A DNA stretch of 64,000 nt from Saprospiraceae bacterium (GCA_016722295.1 JADKGL010000006.1:20951-84950), one strand, 5' to 3'; shown: positions 7,394 to 17,946, counted from the stretch's first letter. The notes: a model not told the origin generated them from the letters alone. Made by a program: numbers and translations.

Positions 7394-10206
7394 TCAACTA
7401 CAAAGCTAAATTGATTGTTTTTTGAATTTCTATTTGTGATCTTGGTAAAATAAATTCCTGGGATTAGATTACTTACATCTATTGTTTGATTTATCTTTTT
7501 TGAACTATAAATTTCCCTCCCATAAAGGTCAAAAATAGTTATTTCATCTATGTTTGCATTTTGAGATAAAATGATACTCTTGTTTTTATAATAAATATGA
7601 TCAGTCAATTGCTCTGCCTGATGAATTGAACTTAAAATATCAACATTCACAGCTACTCGTCGACTTTCACATTCCTTAGTTTCGCGATGAATAACCCAAT
7701 CGTAAAAGAAATAATAATAAGTATCACCTAAAGATGAAGAAATAATCTTTGCAAGATTTTGAATAAAGAAAGGATACACAAATCCTTGATCACTTCGATA
7801 TAGCCACGGACTTTTGGATTGAAACTGTGCAATGTTAACTGCTTCATTTGTAGTTAATGAATATGTCCCTGCTTTTGCTTCACAGTTGAAACCAAGGGCA
7901 ATGATATTTTTTCCTGTTTGCAACAAAACTTCTTTTGAAGCGACCACTTCTTTATTTCCATTTACCAATTCAAATTTTCGCAAACCTGCACGATCTGTGA
8001 ACACAGTAATTGAGTCCAAAACAAAATCAATGTAAACTTGAAAGTACATACTTGGATTTAAAAAATTTGCTTGAAATGGGGTCTCTCTATAACTAGCTTG
8101 CAGCATCCCTCCCCTCACAAAATTGTATTGCAATTCATCAAATGCAGAGGCCCAATAAACCCTAGGTGAATTCAAAACAGGTGTTACAAATCTATTGCCT
8201 GTATAAATAGCAGTGGGATCAGTTTCTGTTTCGTACCAATTGGTTCTCACTTGATTCGATTGTAAGATTGCTGAACTTCCTTTTACAATTTCAACACGAG
8301 GAATAATTGGCTCATCCACAAAATCATTATGTCTTACAATTAGTGAATCAGAAAAAAAATCGCGACATTCACCTTTAATTTTTCCAAAATATAATCCAGT
8401 TTTATTTACAAACAAAGACGAAGAAATACTTCCATCTTGCCATTGGACTGATGGATAACCTTCCACTTTCAATTCAATAAATTCATCTGTGCAAAGGTTA
8501 TATTCATTAGAAAAATTTAACTTTGGAAACCGATCGGGATTATAAATTACTGCTACAGATTTTGAGATTACATTACATCCTTTATCATCTGTCGAGGTAT
8601 AAAAATAAATGCCTTCACTTGATACAGAATTTACTCTTTCCTTAACACCATTATTCCATTCAATGAAAGAGACATCTTCAGCAGTCAATATTTTTATTTC
8701 ATTCGCGCAAAGGACTTGATCTTGTGATGGATTGATTTGAATTTTTTCTGAAATACAACCATATTCTCCAATGATATAAAATTTTCCAGCAGCTATATTT
8801 CTGTAGATGCTCACTAGCTTCGACGGCCATATGATTTTGAGTTCTTCTACTATATCATTTTTTCCTAGCCCGAAATGTAAATTTAAAGAATTCTGAACAC
8901 CAAAAGATTCCCCAATAACAAATTCTCTGTATTGAGTTTTGCCATTAGAAGTAACGAAAATTTTTGCACCTATACCATTTGTATTGGATGCTGTTCCTTG
9001 CAAACTAATATTTATAAATTGATTCGAATTTCCCTGACCATAAAACAATCTATCCTTTTTATTATTAGGATTATTCAACAAATCTGCATAACTGCAATAA
9101 AAATCCAAAACGCCATCAGTATTAAAATCACCAACGGAAAAACTCGAAAATGGCACATCTGATACATTCACTGCCGATTTGCTAAAATTCATTTTTCCAT
9201 TATTCAACCATAATTCACTTGTCGTTCCACTTATAAAAATATCTTGATCACCATCGTTATCATAATCTTCTATGCTCATTTGAATTGGAATACCAGCAAA
9301 CTGAATTCCTGCAAATGCGGTTTGGTCTTGAAATGTGTGATTCGAATTTTGTCGAAATACACGTATTGGAGTATAGTGATTTACGACCACTAAATCTGGC
9401 AATAAATCTCCATCTAGATCTCTAAAGGTAGAACACCAGCTTTGGTCAAAAATTCCAATACCATACTCATCTCCCTTTTCATAAAATTGATTGTTTTCCT
9501 GTATATATAAAAAATTCTTGCGTCGTAAATCAGTAATATCATCAACTCCTGCACGACAACGAGATATATAGAAATCTGCATCTCCATCCACGTCAATATC
9601 AGTCCATGTACAACCGTAATTTCCAGCTTCAAGTTCTTGCTGTGAAAGAGATAGATCTATAAAATTCGTATCTCGATTCAAGACTCCTGCTGCATTCGAA
9701 AAATAAACTCGTGATTCAGAATTATCATCACACACGGTATAATCTAATTTACCATCATTATTCAAGTCATACAAGGTCGCAGCTTGAGGAAAAAAACGCG
9801 AATCTTCAATTATTGCTGAAACAAAATCATTTCCTTTATTATACAAAATATGGCAACCAGAAGGATCTCCTGCCAAAATGATATCATTCTTAAAATCATG
9901 ATCTACATCACCAACAACGATTGACCAAATTCCTTCTCCTGATCTCAAATCTAATTGGCGCCAAATAATATTCCCTTGTGCTGAATTCTCCCCTATCCAT
10001 AATTGTTTACTTTGATCCAATACAATAAAATCATCTATAAAATCATGGTTTATGTCAGCAGTGGCTGTAACTATCCCAGAATAAAATTGTCTACCAAAAT
10101 TTGCCTCCTTATACTGAATTTGAGAAAATAAAGTGCATTGCGTAAGAAAAGTAAAAATAAAAAAATAAAATTTAGAAACTAAAGTATCTTGCATTTTGAT
10201 AAACAT
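7390..10206 (-). CDS. FG-GAP/VCBS repeat protein with ASPIC/UnbV domain, T9SS-secreted
   Basis: A 938-residue secreted protein. After a signal peptide ending near LFSQ come seven FG-GAP/VCBS calcium-binding repeats, visible as D-x-[ND]-x-D-G-x-x-D patterns (DLNNDGKLDYTV, DIDVDGDADFYIS, DLDGDLLPDLVV, DYDNDGDQDIFIS and others). They make an integrin-like beta-propeller over about residues 45-370. An ASPIC/UnbV domain follows (GIGAKIFVTSNGKTQYRE to LHFGLGKNDIVEELKIIWPS), then Ig-like segments and a C-terminal T9SS sorting domain (IYFTKITNRNSKN). The gene should be exported and attached to or released from the cell surface, binding carbohydrate or protein; the ligand is unknown. Start could be 10206 or the ATG at 10194. 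Confidence 0.88.
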   Translation of the reverse strand: MFIKMQDTLVSKFYFFIFTFLTQCTLFSQIQYKEANFGRQFYSGIVTATADINHDFIDDFIVLDQSKQLWIGENSAQGNIIWRQLDLRSGEGIWSIVVGDVDHDFKNDIILAGDPSGCHILYNKGNDFVSAIIEDSRFFPQAATLYDLNNDGKLDYTVCDDNSESRVYFSNAAGVLNRDTNFIDLSLSQQELEAGNYGCTWTDIDVDGDADFYISRCRAGVDDITDLRRKNFLYIQENNQFYEKGDEYGIGIFDQSWCSTFRDLDGDLLPDLVVVNHYTPIRVFRQNSNHTFQDQTAFAGIQFAGIPIQMSIEDYDNDGDQDIFISGTTSELWLNNGKMNFSKSAVNVSDVPFSSFSVGDFNTDGVLDFYCSYADLLNNPNNKKDRLFYGQGNSNQFINISLQGTASNTNGIGAKIFVTSNGKTQYREFVIGESFGVQNSLNLHFGLGKNDIVEELKIIWPSKLVSIYRNIAAGKFYIIGEYGCISEKIQINPSQDQVLCANEIKILTAEDVSFIEWNNGVKERVNSVSSEGIYFYTSTDDKGCNVISKSVAVIYNPDRFPKLNFSNEYNLCTDEFIELKVEGYPSVQWQDGSISSSLFVNKTGLYFGKIKGECRDFFSDSLIVRHNDFVDEPIIPRVEIVKGSSAILQSNQVRTNWYETETDPTAIYTGNRFVTPVLNSPRVYWASAFDELQYNFVRGGMLQASYRETPFQANFLNPSMYFQVYIDFVLDSITVFTDRAGLRKFELVNGNKEVVASKEVLLQTGKNIIALGFNCEAKAGTYSLTTNEAVNIAQFQSKSPWLYRSDQGFVYPFFIQNLAKIISSSLGDTYYYFFYDWVIHRETKECESRRVAVNVDILSSIHQAEQLTDHIYYKNKSIILSQNANIDEITIFDLYGREIYSSKKINQTIDVSNLIPGIYFTKITNRNSKNNQFSFVVD

Positions 10207-10246
10207 AAATTAATTTAACAATAAAAAAACTTTAAATAAGTTCAAC

Positions 10247-11062
10247 TTGACATTTCAAATCCTGATCGACAGATTTATCATCTATTTGAAGTATTACTTC
10301 AAAGCAAAAACAATATATCATATACAATCACCATTACTTTTCGACTTCATAAGCAATGTCTTCGATCAAGATCAATCATATTATGCATTCTATACTATAG
10401 ACGCTGCCTATGATTCTATTTCAAATTCTCAAAAAACGATTCCTACCGATGAATTTTCAAATTCGCACCAACAAAACGGAAAATCCCTAGCTCAATTCGC
10501 TTCAACTGCGGCAAGTCCGAAAAAAATTTCTTATGATCTTTTTAGATTGGTTGAATTTCAAAAAGCGAAAGCCATCCTTGAAATGGGCAGTTGTGTAGGA
10601 TTAAGTAGCTTAAGCATGGCATTGGTATCTAATGACTGCGCTGTCACTTCAATTGAAGGGAATGCATTCCTTGCGCAAGAATCAAGGGAATTACACCAAC
10701 GATTTGGTGTAAAAAATATAAAACTGCACAATCAACTCTTTAGCCAATTTTTTGAATCTCGCAATAATGAAAAGTTTGATATCATTCTAATTGATGGAGA
10801 TCACAATTACCAATCTACTATGAATTATATCCGACATTGCCTATCAGCTTTAAATGAAAATGGCATCATCATTATGGATGATATTCATTGGTCAAAAGAA
10901 ATGTATAAAGCTTGGTTGGAAATTCAATCTATGACTGAATTTACGACTAGTTTAGAGTGCTTACGATGGGGAATACTTTTTACTAATCAAAACTTGTCAC
11001 CTCAAAAGCTTTGCTATATTAAGACAATATACAAACCATGGCAGATAGGCTTATTTGCTTAA
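10247..11062 (+). CDS. class I SAM-dependent methyltransferase
   Basis: A 271-residue methyltransferase of the O-methyltransferase/Methyltransf_24 type. The SAM site is ILEMGSCVGLSSLSMA (motif I). Motif II-like acidic residues lie in VTSIEGNAFLA, and KFDIILIDGDHNYQSTMNYI is followed by NENGIIIMDDIHWSKEM. The N-terminus (LKYYFKAKTIYHIQSPLLFDFI) is the extension seen in the Bacteroidota members of this family, supporting the TTG start at 10247 although no ATG is available. Substrate unknown. It converges on the HAD phosphatase gene with a 3-bp gap. Confidence 0.85.
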   Translation: MTFQILIDRFIIYLKYYFKAKTIYHIQSPLLFDFISNVFDQDQSYYAFYTIDAAYDSISNSQKTIPTDEFSNSHQQNGKSLAQFASTAASPKKISYDLFRLVEFQKAKAILEMGSCVGLSSLSMALVSNDCAVTSIEGNAFLAQESRELHQRFGVKNIKLHNQLFSQFFESRNNEKFDIILIDGDHNYQSTMNYIRHCLSALNENGIIIMDDIHWSKEMYKAWLEIQSMTEFTTSLECLRWGILFTNQNLSPQKLCYIKTIYKPWQIGLFA

Positions 11063-11065
11063 ACC

Positions 11066-11491
11066 TTAGTCTTTAAATACTTCTACTTCTTTCAATTCTT
11101 TTATAAAATCTGTAAAATTGCCAGTATATCTTGTAGCTCGGACAATATGATTATCTATCCAATGATAATTTCCACCTCTTGGCTTATTCAACAATAAACC
11201 ATGATATTTAAATCCATGTTTCTTAAGCCATGTTTCTGTAATCTCCTTGTGAGAATCTGTTCTCGATGTAAAAAAAGTAATCATATGACCTTCATCAAAC
11301 CATTTATTGATTATCTCCAAAGCATCCAAAAACGGAGCAACATGCTTCATTCGATCGGGTTCTTCATTGGGAACATCGTCACAGATTGTGCCGTCGATAT
11401 CAATTAAATAATTTTTTACTTCCTTTGGCAATATAGGGCTAAGCGCATTCCCAAAAGCATCATAGTGTATTTCTAATTTTTTATCTTGCAT
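11066..11491 (-). CDS. HAD-superfamily phosphatase, small
   Basis: A 141-residue HAD-like hydrolase. Motif I is LIDIDGTI with the nucleophile and acid/base Asp31 and Asp33. Motif II is FFTSRTD with Thr/Ser near residue 75. The C-terminal part has LLLNKPRGGNYHWIDNH. It is short and lacks a large cap domain, so it may act on a phosphoprotein, nucleic acid or small sugar phosphate; Bacteroidota homologues are sometimes labelled phosphoheptose isomerase without evidence. It starts 6 bp after the 2-hydroxyacid dehydrogenase stop and is likely co-transcribed with it. Confidence 0.8.
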   Translation of the reverse strand: MQDKKLEIHYDAFGNALSPILPKEVKNYLIDIDGTICDDVPNEEPDRMKHVAPFLDALEIINKWFDEGHMITFFTSRTDSHKEITETWLKKHGFKYHGLLLNKPRGGNYHWIDNHIVRATRYTGNFTDFIKELKEVEVFKD

Positions 11492-11497
11492 AGTAAT

Positions 11498-12442
11498 CTA
11501 CTTCGAATTGTAATAATTATCAATTTTTTCAACTAACTCAAGCGCAATTCTGGCTTGTGCCTCTTGAGTAGAAGCGCCTATATGCGGTGATTTTGAAATC
11601 AAACGATGAGAAATAATATTGCTTGAAATATTGGGTTCGTCTTGATACACATCAAGACCAGCAAACTTTACTTTACCTGCTTCGATTGCATCAAGCAAAT
11701 CACTTTCACTTATATTTTCTCCTCTAGATGTATTAATGATAATTACCCCTTGTTTCATTTGTTCAAATTCGCTCTTTGTAAGAATAGGCTGACCAACAAA
11801 AGGTGTATGAATTGAAATATAATCAGCTATTGAAAATCCATCAGCTAATTCCACTTGAGGCAATGACACTGATAATTGATTTCCATTGAATTCAAAATCA
11901 ACTACTGGATTCGATATAAATGGATCATATACTACAACTTTCATTTCTGAGCCGATTGCCATTTTAGCAAGTTCTTTTCCAATCCTCCCAAAACCAATTA
12001 GAAACAATGTTTTGCTTTTAATCTCACAGAGTGAAGCAAATTGTTTTTTCAATGAAGTAAACGAATCTTTATTTTGCAACTCACGATTGGAAATATGCAA
12101 ACCTCGAGAGCAACACAATATATGAGCCATCGCTAACTCGGCAACTGATCTAGATGACGCTGCGGGTGTATTGATCACTTCGATTCCTTTTTGGCGAGCA
12201 TATTCCACATCAATATTATCCATTCCGACGCCACCCCTTGCGATAAATTTTAGATCGGGGCATGCATCAATTAATTCAGTTCTTACTTTTGTTGCGCTTC
12301 GAACGATAATTCCATCATAAAAAGGCAACTTTTCATTTAATTCATTCTGAGGTATATTGTTACAATCCACTTTAAATCCAAGTGATTGCAAAGCTAAAAC
12401 GCCTTCAGATTCCATCCCATCATTTACAAGAATTTTCCACAT
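11498..12442 (-). CDS. D-2-hydroxyacid dehydrogenase (phosphoglycerate-dehydrogenase-like)
   Basis: A 314-residue NAD-dependent dehydrogenase of the SerA/D-lactate dehydrogenase family. The substrate domain contains IVRSATKVRTELID and FIARGGVGMDNIDVEYARQKGIEVINTP, closely resembling phosphoglycerate dehydrogenase. The NAD domain has LFLIGFGRIGKELA (GxGxxG), and the family signature INTSRGENISESDLLDAIEAG follows. The conserved catalytic His is in KSPHIGASTQEAQ. No ACT domain is present, as in the short SerA forms, so it may make 3-phosphohydroxypyruvate for serine biosynthesis. No serC lies next to it here, so I leave the symbol empty. Confidence 0.87.
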   Translation of the reverse strand: MWKILVNDGMESEGVLALQSLGFKVDCNNIPQNELNEKLPFYDGIIVRSATKVRTELIDACPDLKFIARGGVGMDNIDVEYARQKGIEVINTPAASSRSVAELAMAHILCCSRGLHISNRELQNKDSFTSLKKQFASLCEIKSKTLFLIGFGRIGKELAKMAIGSEMKVVVYDPFISNPVVDFEFNGNQLSVSLPQVELADGFSIADYISIHTPFVGQPILTKSEFEQMKQGVIIINTSRGENISESDLLDAIEAGKVKFAGLDVYQDEPNISSNIISHRLISKSPHIGASTQEAQARIALELVEKIDNYYNSK

Positions 12443-12533
12443 ATACTATTCGATTATGAAGGCACAAAGATAAAAATTAATCTTAGTTACGTAAAAGAAG
12501 ATATCTAGAATTATAGCACACAAATTCTTCTAT

Positions 12534-12568
12534 AAAAAAAGTGTGGCTGACATACATCAACCACACCA
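12534..12568 (-). terminator. intrinsic terminator of the giant HYR gene
   Basis: On the minus strand a 10-bp stem with one mismatch (GTGTGG-x-TGA arms, plus-strand 12541-12566) closes a 6-nt loop and is followed by seven T residues (plus-strand A run 12534-12540). It lies about 30 bp after the stop codon of the 1751-residue gene. Confidence 0.78.
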
Positions 12569-12597
12569 TCGTTAGTTATCTTATTGAGCCTTCTTAC

Positions 12598-15500
12598 TTA
12601 CTCTATGACGATCATTTTCTTCGTTTGGGTGTGATTTTCAAAATCCACCTGATAATAATAAACTCCACTTGTATTCAAGATAGATTTTTCAATAGTCCAC
12701 TCTTGGTAACCTTTAGTCATCTCCTTCTCTGACATATAGAGTACTTTTCCATGCACATCATGAATTGTCATTCTAACTTCCCCTGCATGTGGTAAATACA
12801 TACCGATTGCAGTATTTGATTTCCATGGATTTGGTTCATTTTGCAATAAAACAAACTCCTTAGTACTCGCACCGATGAAATTCAAGTTCACTGGATATTC
12901 TTGATCATCAACTCCTACAGATAACGCTGGAGTCAATGATGAACCAATAAATATTCCATCAGCAAGATTTATACTTGAATTTGCTTTTACTTTCAAGGTA
13001 AACAATTCGTCATTGTTGCTCACTTGACCATTCCAACTTAAACTAATTAAACCATTTTGAAGCTTGTGTAAGTTGAAATTCTCAAGGCGAAGTCCTATAA
13101 ATTCATTTCCTTTTATTTCTGTTATTTCAATTAATTCAGGATTAAATTGAATTGTAAACTGCATACCAGCAAACTCTTGGATATTAGAACTACGAATTAC
13201 AACATCATGTATTTCATCTTTATTCATAAGTACATTATCAGCTTGAAGTACTAATGATTTGTCAGATCTTGTAGTTCCATTCGAAGACACTCCTCTAGTT
13301 TTTGCACTTTCGTTTACATCTCCTATTTTAATACCATAGAAATTAATATTCATCTTCGAATTCAAATTTGTGATTTGATAATTCTGAGGATAATTTTCTT
13401 CTAAAGTCTCATCAATATTCTTAAATTGATACAATTGATCTACGAATTTCCAACTTGTATTATTAGGTACAGAATTTGTGACTCCCAAAATCATTTTTCG
13501 AATTTCTGAAATATCTCTTGCCGTAATCGTTTTAGAGTTATTAACATCCGCTGCAATCATCTTGTAAGGTGAAGTAAATACTTCGATTCCTAAGATATGC
13601 TTTTGAATTTTAACTATATCTGCAGTTGTTACTCCATTGACCCAATCATCATTTCTCTTTGGATTAATCATATAGTCTGCACCAGAAGCGATCGCACCAA
13701 AATCATATATTCCATCAAAATTGGTCATCGTAGATTGTGTAGTAGTACTTTCAGCAGCAACCTCTACACTTTGAACTTTTGAACCTGTCTCTGTTGTGAT
13801 TAAACCATCTATTCCCGTTGTCAACGTGTTTGGACAAGCAGGAGCATTCATTGGATTATCCCAAACGATAATTCGAGTCTTACATACAGAAGTATTTCCA
13901 TTGATATCTGTAACCCACAATTCAACATTGCGCAATCCTAGACTATCACAAGTATAAGTCCTTGATTTATCAGCTGTGTCTCTACTAAAACTTAATGTTA
14001 CTGGATACCCACAACTGTGAGAACTACCTGCATCAATATCACTAGCCCAAACTTGAACCATCTTTGTATCAGGTATTCCATTTCCATCTAAATCCATCGC
14101 CACTAAACCCACTGATATATCTCTATGACAATAAGCCGTAGGAGTCTTGCAATTAATCAAGTTTAATTGAGATTGACATTTTGCTGTATTTCCACATCTG
14201 TCCTCAACTTCCCATTTGATCGTATGTCTACCCAATGGCCAAGTACCAGACGCAACAGGATCACCTATTGATGCTTTATCAATATCAATTGTTCCATCAC
14301 TATTTAAATCTACTTTATATCTGAACAATAATTCCGCAGTTCTTGTACAATCATCTGTTGCAGCTATAGATAAACTTACTGCAATTGGTCTACACTCAAC
14401 ATCATAAGTACAAATTGTTGTATCTCTGCATGTCTTTGTGATAATAGGATCAATTAAATTCACTACACGGATCACTTGGGTATCACTAAAGATCATAAAA
14501 TCACCATAGGCATCTTTATGGCACCAATCAATCACTTTCCATACTCGGAAAATTTTAAAACATGGGTCTCCAGGAACAGTTTGTGTAAATGGATGATCTT
14601 TATAACTTACACCAACTAAACTACAAACATCATCACTATATGTAGGTCTATTGTATGGTGCTGACAACAATACTGGATCTAATAAATTCACATCACAAAT
14701 ACCACTTGTATCTAAATCTAGAGGCCATACAATACTTGTTTCATCAAATGGATTATGATTTACGATTGTAATTGTCTGATGACATCTTACACGATTACCT
14801 TGTCTGTCTGTAACATAAAACCATCTAAGGATATATCCTTGTCCACATTGATCCATATTAGAAAAATCAGGCTCTTCAGTAACGTTTGGATTACAATTGT
14901 CTAAAGCTAATCCATCTTGTGGATGTCCATCGATAACATGATAATATGTTGGATCTATAATGATTGGATTTCTAGCAGCTTGTGAAGTAACTACTCTACC
15001 AAAAACTTCTAAATGATTCAAATCTATTGGAAAACGACAGTCAATCGTAATATCTGGAGGACATACGATACTTGGTAAATCTTTATCTTGCACTTCAACC
15101 AGTACCATACAAACACTTTCATTTCCAGAAAAATCTATTGCTTTGAATGCTACCATTCTTTCAGTTCCAACATCTTCGCAGCAGAATCCTACTTCAGGTC
15201 CCCAATCATCAGGTCCCGTAGTTCCACAAGAATTATCGTCCATTCTTCTCACTTCAAAATGATGTAGATGACACTCATCAAATGAACCATCATCAAATAC
15301 ATCAGCCGGAACCCATACTGTTCCATTCTGATTTAATGATACAACTGTTCTTCTATCACAAATAGCAACTGGTTCTGTATTATCCTTTACTGTAACTATT
15401 AATGTGTCAGTAGAAAGATTATAACAATTATCGTAAAGTCTATAGATGATTGTATCATAACCCACAGGTAATAATACTCTACCACCATTCTGATTCTTTA

Positions 15501-17853
15501 AAATTCCACCAGGATATACGACATCAACTGACAATAATTGATGACAATCATCCACTGCTTCAATTGCAGGAAGTGTCACATCTGCATGACATGATTTATG
15601 TCCTGTTGTTGCATGAAAATCATAAACACCATGAATTATTCTTGGACCAACTGTATCTTTTATTTGGATGAACTGAGTCCAGTTTCTTGTGATTTCTTGA
15701 TTGCACCACCACTCTCTAACTCTCCAGTTTCTCATAATTTTTCTTACACATCTTATTTCCCCTAAATCTGTATCAACATAATCTGTCGCCACATTACATA
15801 GGAAATCTGTGGTAGGCCAGATTGTATCTCTCCAGAATCCATATGTCGGAACTCCAGTTACATAAGGATGTGGATGACCCACTGCATCCTTTTTGTATAA
15901 ATCTTGGCAATATATAGTTGTATCTGAGGGTGGAAAATATAATGAATCAAAATTAAATCTTTCGATTAGTATTTCTTGAATACAAGTATCTGTCAATTTA
16001 TTGGATAAATCTTCTGTGATCCAAGTTCTTTTAATTCTTTTTATATAATCTTCATCGCAATCCAATTTTTCTGTTAGTTCATCTAATAATCGAACACTAT
16101 ATATACTACAATCTTCTACTGTTCCTGGTGTAACCAAATTCTCAAATCTATAACAGCTCATAGTATCATGTTCACAAATGATAGTAGGAGCAAGCTTATC
16201 TTCAATTGTAATATATGACCAACATGAATTGCCTGTAGTAATATCTGTTACTTTAGCTTCTAAAGTTTTTCCCAAATAGTCTTTAGTCACTGGATTAGGA
16301 ACTGCATGACCATAATGACTTAGTGTTACTTCAAATAAATCATAACAGTTATAAAATCCAGTCAATACTGTCCTAGGTGTAATCAATGCCTGGCAAGCTG
16401 CATCTAATGAAATATTTACATTTTTACAAGCCATTGAATTTGACCCAACTACATCAACAGTAAAACTACAAGTTGCAGTTTGTCCAAAAGCATCTTCTAC
16501 TTGAAATGTATTGGTTGTCTGACCATAAGGAAATGGATTACCACTAGGGACTCCAGCTATTTGTCTTATTTTTAATCCTTGTTCAAATTCAATTATATAT
16601 CTTCTATTAAATAAAGAAGGAGAATCCCACCACGTGCCACCAATTAGATCCCAAAACCAAACAAAAGTGCCATCTATTATACCTGGTTGACCAAATCCCC
16701 AATTGGCATATGTCAATGGTTCTCCTGTAATCCATTTGAAAGCAGAAATTATAGGAGTATATCTCAACCCAATCCAATATTGATTATCACCTAATCCCAA
16801 GGCAAATTGAATTCGATTCATTAGAAAAGTATTCTCATCTGCATCTTCAATTGTTACTAAATGTCCACCTAATGCTGTAGCCATACTATTAGCATCCAAC
16901 CAATGTAAATGATTGGCTAATCCTGGAGGTGATATAAAATAAGAATTCCCATTATGAATTCCAATAAATTGAAATCCTGGCAAATCAACAGTCATATCTA
17001 TACAATTATCAGTAGCTGTAACTTCATAACAAAAAACCCGACTGCAATCAGCAGTATCAAGATCTATTGTAATATTAGCTGGACAAGTAATGACAGGAAG
17101 AGCATCTTCAACTACTACATTAAAAGAACAAGTTGAGATATTTCCATCACAATCTTTTGCTTCATAAGTAACAACGTGTGTACCTGGGCTTAAAAATCCT
17201 CCATCATTGATTCCTACAGCGGAGGCTGAAATAGGTCCTACAGTTTGAGTCAATTGTAGATTAGTAAAAAACAGGTTTTTAATACTTGCAGTTGTTGGAG
17301 GAGCAAAACCGTTGGAGGCAACTCGAAAACAAACTACATCTCCAGCTTCAACAGTTACTTCCTCTGTACCAGTAGCATAAACACCTGGGCCATTTGGTGT
17401 TAGTTGCGTAAAATTTCCATTTATACCTAGAAAAACATGATCTCCCACGAAACCCAAAATTCCAGTTTTTCTCGCAATCCAATCAAAGGTAAATGTACCA
17501 CCGCAAACAAAAGTGTAACAAAGGTCCCTATTTCCCCCTGGAAACCCTCCACCAACAATCTGGACTGAATCTGTAGCAAATTCGGTAAATCCAGTTGCAG
17601 ATGGCAATTTAGACCAATTAGCATAAACTAAAGATGAGTTAAATCCTAAAATTGTATCTGAACACAAGTCTGTTGCAGTCACATCCCAATATAAACTTGT
17701 ATCACAAGTTCCTGGACCAATGGCTAATGTTTGATCTGGAGGGCAGACGATAGAAGGTGGATCCAAGTCTGGATCACATTGTGCATTCATTGTAAAATAA
17801 CTACACATTGCAAATAATGCAATAAAGTAAGTAAGTAATGATTTATTAGTCAT
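12598..17853 (-). CDS. giant HYR / C-type lectin / dockerin / cohesin-like T9SS protein
   Basis: A 1751-residue secreted protein with a signal peptide ending at MNAQ. HYR-type Ig repeats recur along the chain, each opening with I-x-CPPD or ITCPANITIDLD. A C-type lectin fold sits near residues 290-430 (ALGGHLVTIEDADENTFL, YWIGLRYT, WKITGEP-like stretch, WWDSPSL). Around 1395-1515 there is a dockerin-like pair of calcium motifs (NDDWVNGVTTADIVKIQKHI and AADVNNSKTITARDISEIRK). It is followed at about 1528-1650 by a cohesin-like beta domain (FAGMQFTIQFNPELIEI), and a T9SS type A sorting domain ends the protein (NEPNPWKSNTAIGMYLP to MIVIE). It is probably a surface adhesin or sugar-binding scaffold. 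It is monocistronic, with its own promoter and terminator. Confidence 0.9.
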   Translation of the reverse strand: MTNKSLLTYFIALFAMCSYFTMNAQCDPDLDPPSIVCPPDQTLAIGPGTCDTSLYWDVTATDLCSDTILGFNSSLVYANWSKLPSATGFTEFATDSVQIVGGGFPGGNRDLCYTFVCGGTFTFDWIARKTGILGFVGDHVFLGINGNFTQLTPNGPGVYATGTEEVTVEAGDVVCFRVASNGFAPPTTASIKNLFFTNLQLTQTVGPISASAVGINDGGFLSPGTHVVTYEAKDCDGNISTCSFNVVVEDALPVITCPANITIDLDTADCSRVFCYEVTATDNCIDMTVDLPGFQFIGIHNGNSYFISPPGLANHLHWLDANSMATALGGHLVTIEDADENTFLMNRIQFALGLGDNQYWIGLRYTPIISAFKWITGEPLTYANWGFGQPGIIDGTFVWFWDLIGGTWWDSPSLFNRRYIIEFEQGLKIRQIAGVPSGNPFPYGQTTNTFQVEDAFGQTATCSFTVDVVGSNSMACKNVNISLDAACQALITPRTVLTGFYNCYDLFEVTLSHYGHAVPNPVTKDYLGKTLEAKVTDITTGNSCWSYITIEDKLAPTIICEHDTMSCYRFENLVTPGTVEDCSIYSVRLLDELTEKLDCDEDYIKRIKRTWITEDLSNKLTDTCIQEILIERFNFDSLYFPPSDTTIYCQDLYKKDAVGHPHPYVTGVPTYGFWRDTIWPTTDFLCNVATDYVDTDLGEIRCVRKIMRNWRVREWWCNQEITRNWTQFIQIKDTVGPRIIHGVYDFHATTGHKSCHADVTLPAIEAVDDCHQLLSVDVVYPGGILKNQNGGRVLLPVGYDTIIYRLYDNCYNLSTDTLIVTVKDNTEPVAICDRRTVVSLNQNGTVWVPADVFDDGSFDECHLHHFEVRRMDDNSCGTTGPDDWGPEVGFCCEDVGTERMVAFKAIDFSGNESVCMVLVEVQDKDLPSIVCPPDITIDCRFPIDLNHLEVFGRVVTSQAARNPIIIDPTYYHVIDGHPQDGLALDNCNPNVTEEPDFSNMDQCGQGYILRWFYVTDRQGNRVRCHQTITIVNHNPFDETSIVWPLDLDTSGICDVNLLDPVLLSAPYNRPTYSDDVCSLVGVSYKDHPFTQTVPGDPCFKIFRVWKVIDWCHKDAYGDFMIFSDTQVIRVVNLIDPIITKTCRDTTICTYDVECRPIAVSLSIAATDDCTRTAELLFRYKVDLNSDGTIDIDKASIGDPVASGTWPLGRHTIKWEVEDRCGNTAKCQSQLNLINCKTPTAYCHRDISVGLVAMDLDGNGIPDTKMVQVWASDIDAGSSHSCGYPVTLSFSRDTADKSRTYTCDSLGLRNVELWVTDINGNTSVCKTRIIVWDNPMNAPACPNTLTTGIDGLITTETGSKVQSVEVAAESTTTQSTMTNFDGIYDFGAIASGADYMINPKRNDDWVNGVTTADIVKIQKHILGIEVFTSPYKMIAADVNNSKTITARDISEIRKMILGVTNSVPNNTSWKFVDQLYQFKNIDETLEENYPQNYQITNLNSKMNINFYGIKIGDVNESAKTRGVSSNGTTRSDKSLVLQADNVLMNKDEIHDVVIRSSNIQEFAGMQFTIQFNPELIEITEIKGNEFIGLRLENFNLHKLQNGLISLSWNGQVSNNDELFTLKVKANSSINLADGIFIGSSLTPALSVGVDDQEYPVNLNFIGASTKEFVLLQNEPNPWKSNTAIGMYLPHAGEVRMTIHDVHGKVLYMSEKEMTKGYQEWTIEKSILNTSGVYYYQVDFENHTQTKKMIVIE

Positions 17854-17885
17854 AGCAAAAGCTTTAGTAAAATTCTGTTTACGCG

Positions 17886-17940
17886 CTTTATCGCTATGTC
17901 GCTAAAGAGTATGTGCATAAGGACTTTGGGAAATCCTTAT
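17886..17940 (-). repeat. two inverted repeats in the leader of the HYR gene
   Basis: Two hairpins lie between the predicted transcription start and the ATG at 17853. Plus-strand CTTTA...TAAAG (17886-17906, with TCGC/GTCGC inside) and ATAAGGA...TCCTTAT (17917-17923 with 17934-17940, 10-nt loop). Neither is followed by a T run in the minus direction, so they are not obvious terminators. They could influence mRNA stability or translation. Confidence 0.5.
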
Positions 17941-17946
17941 TCAGTG

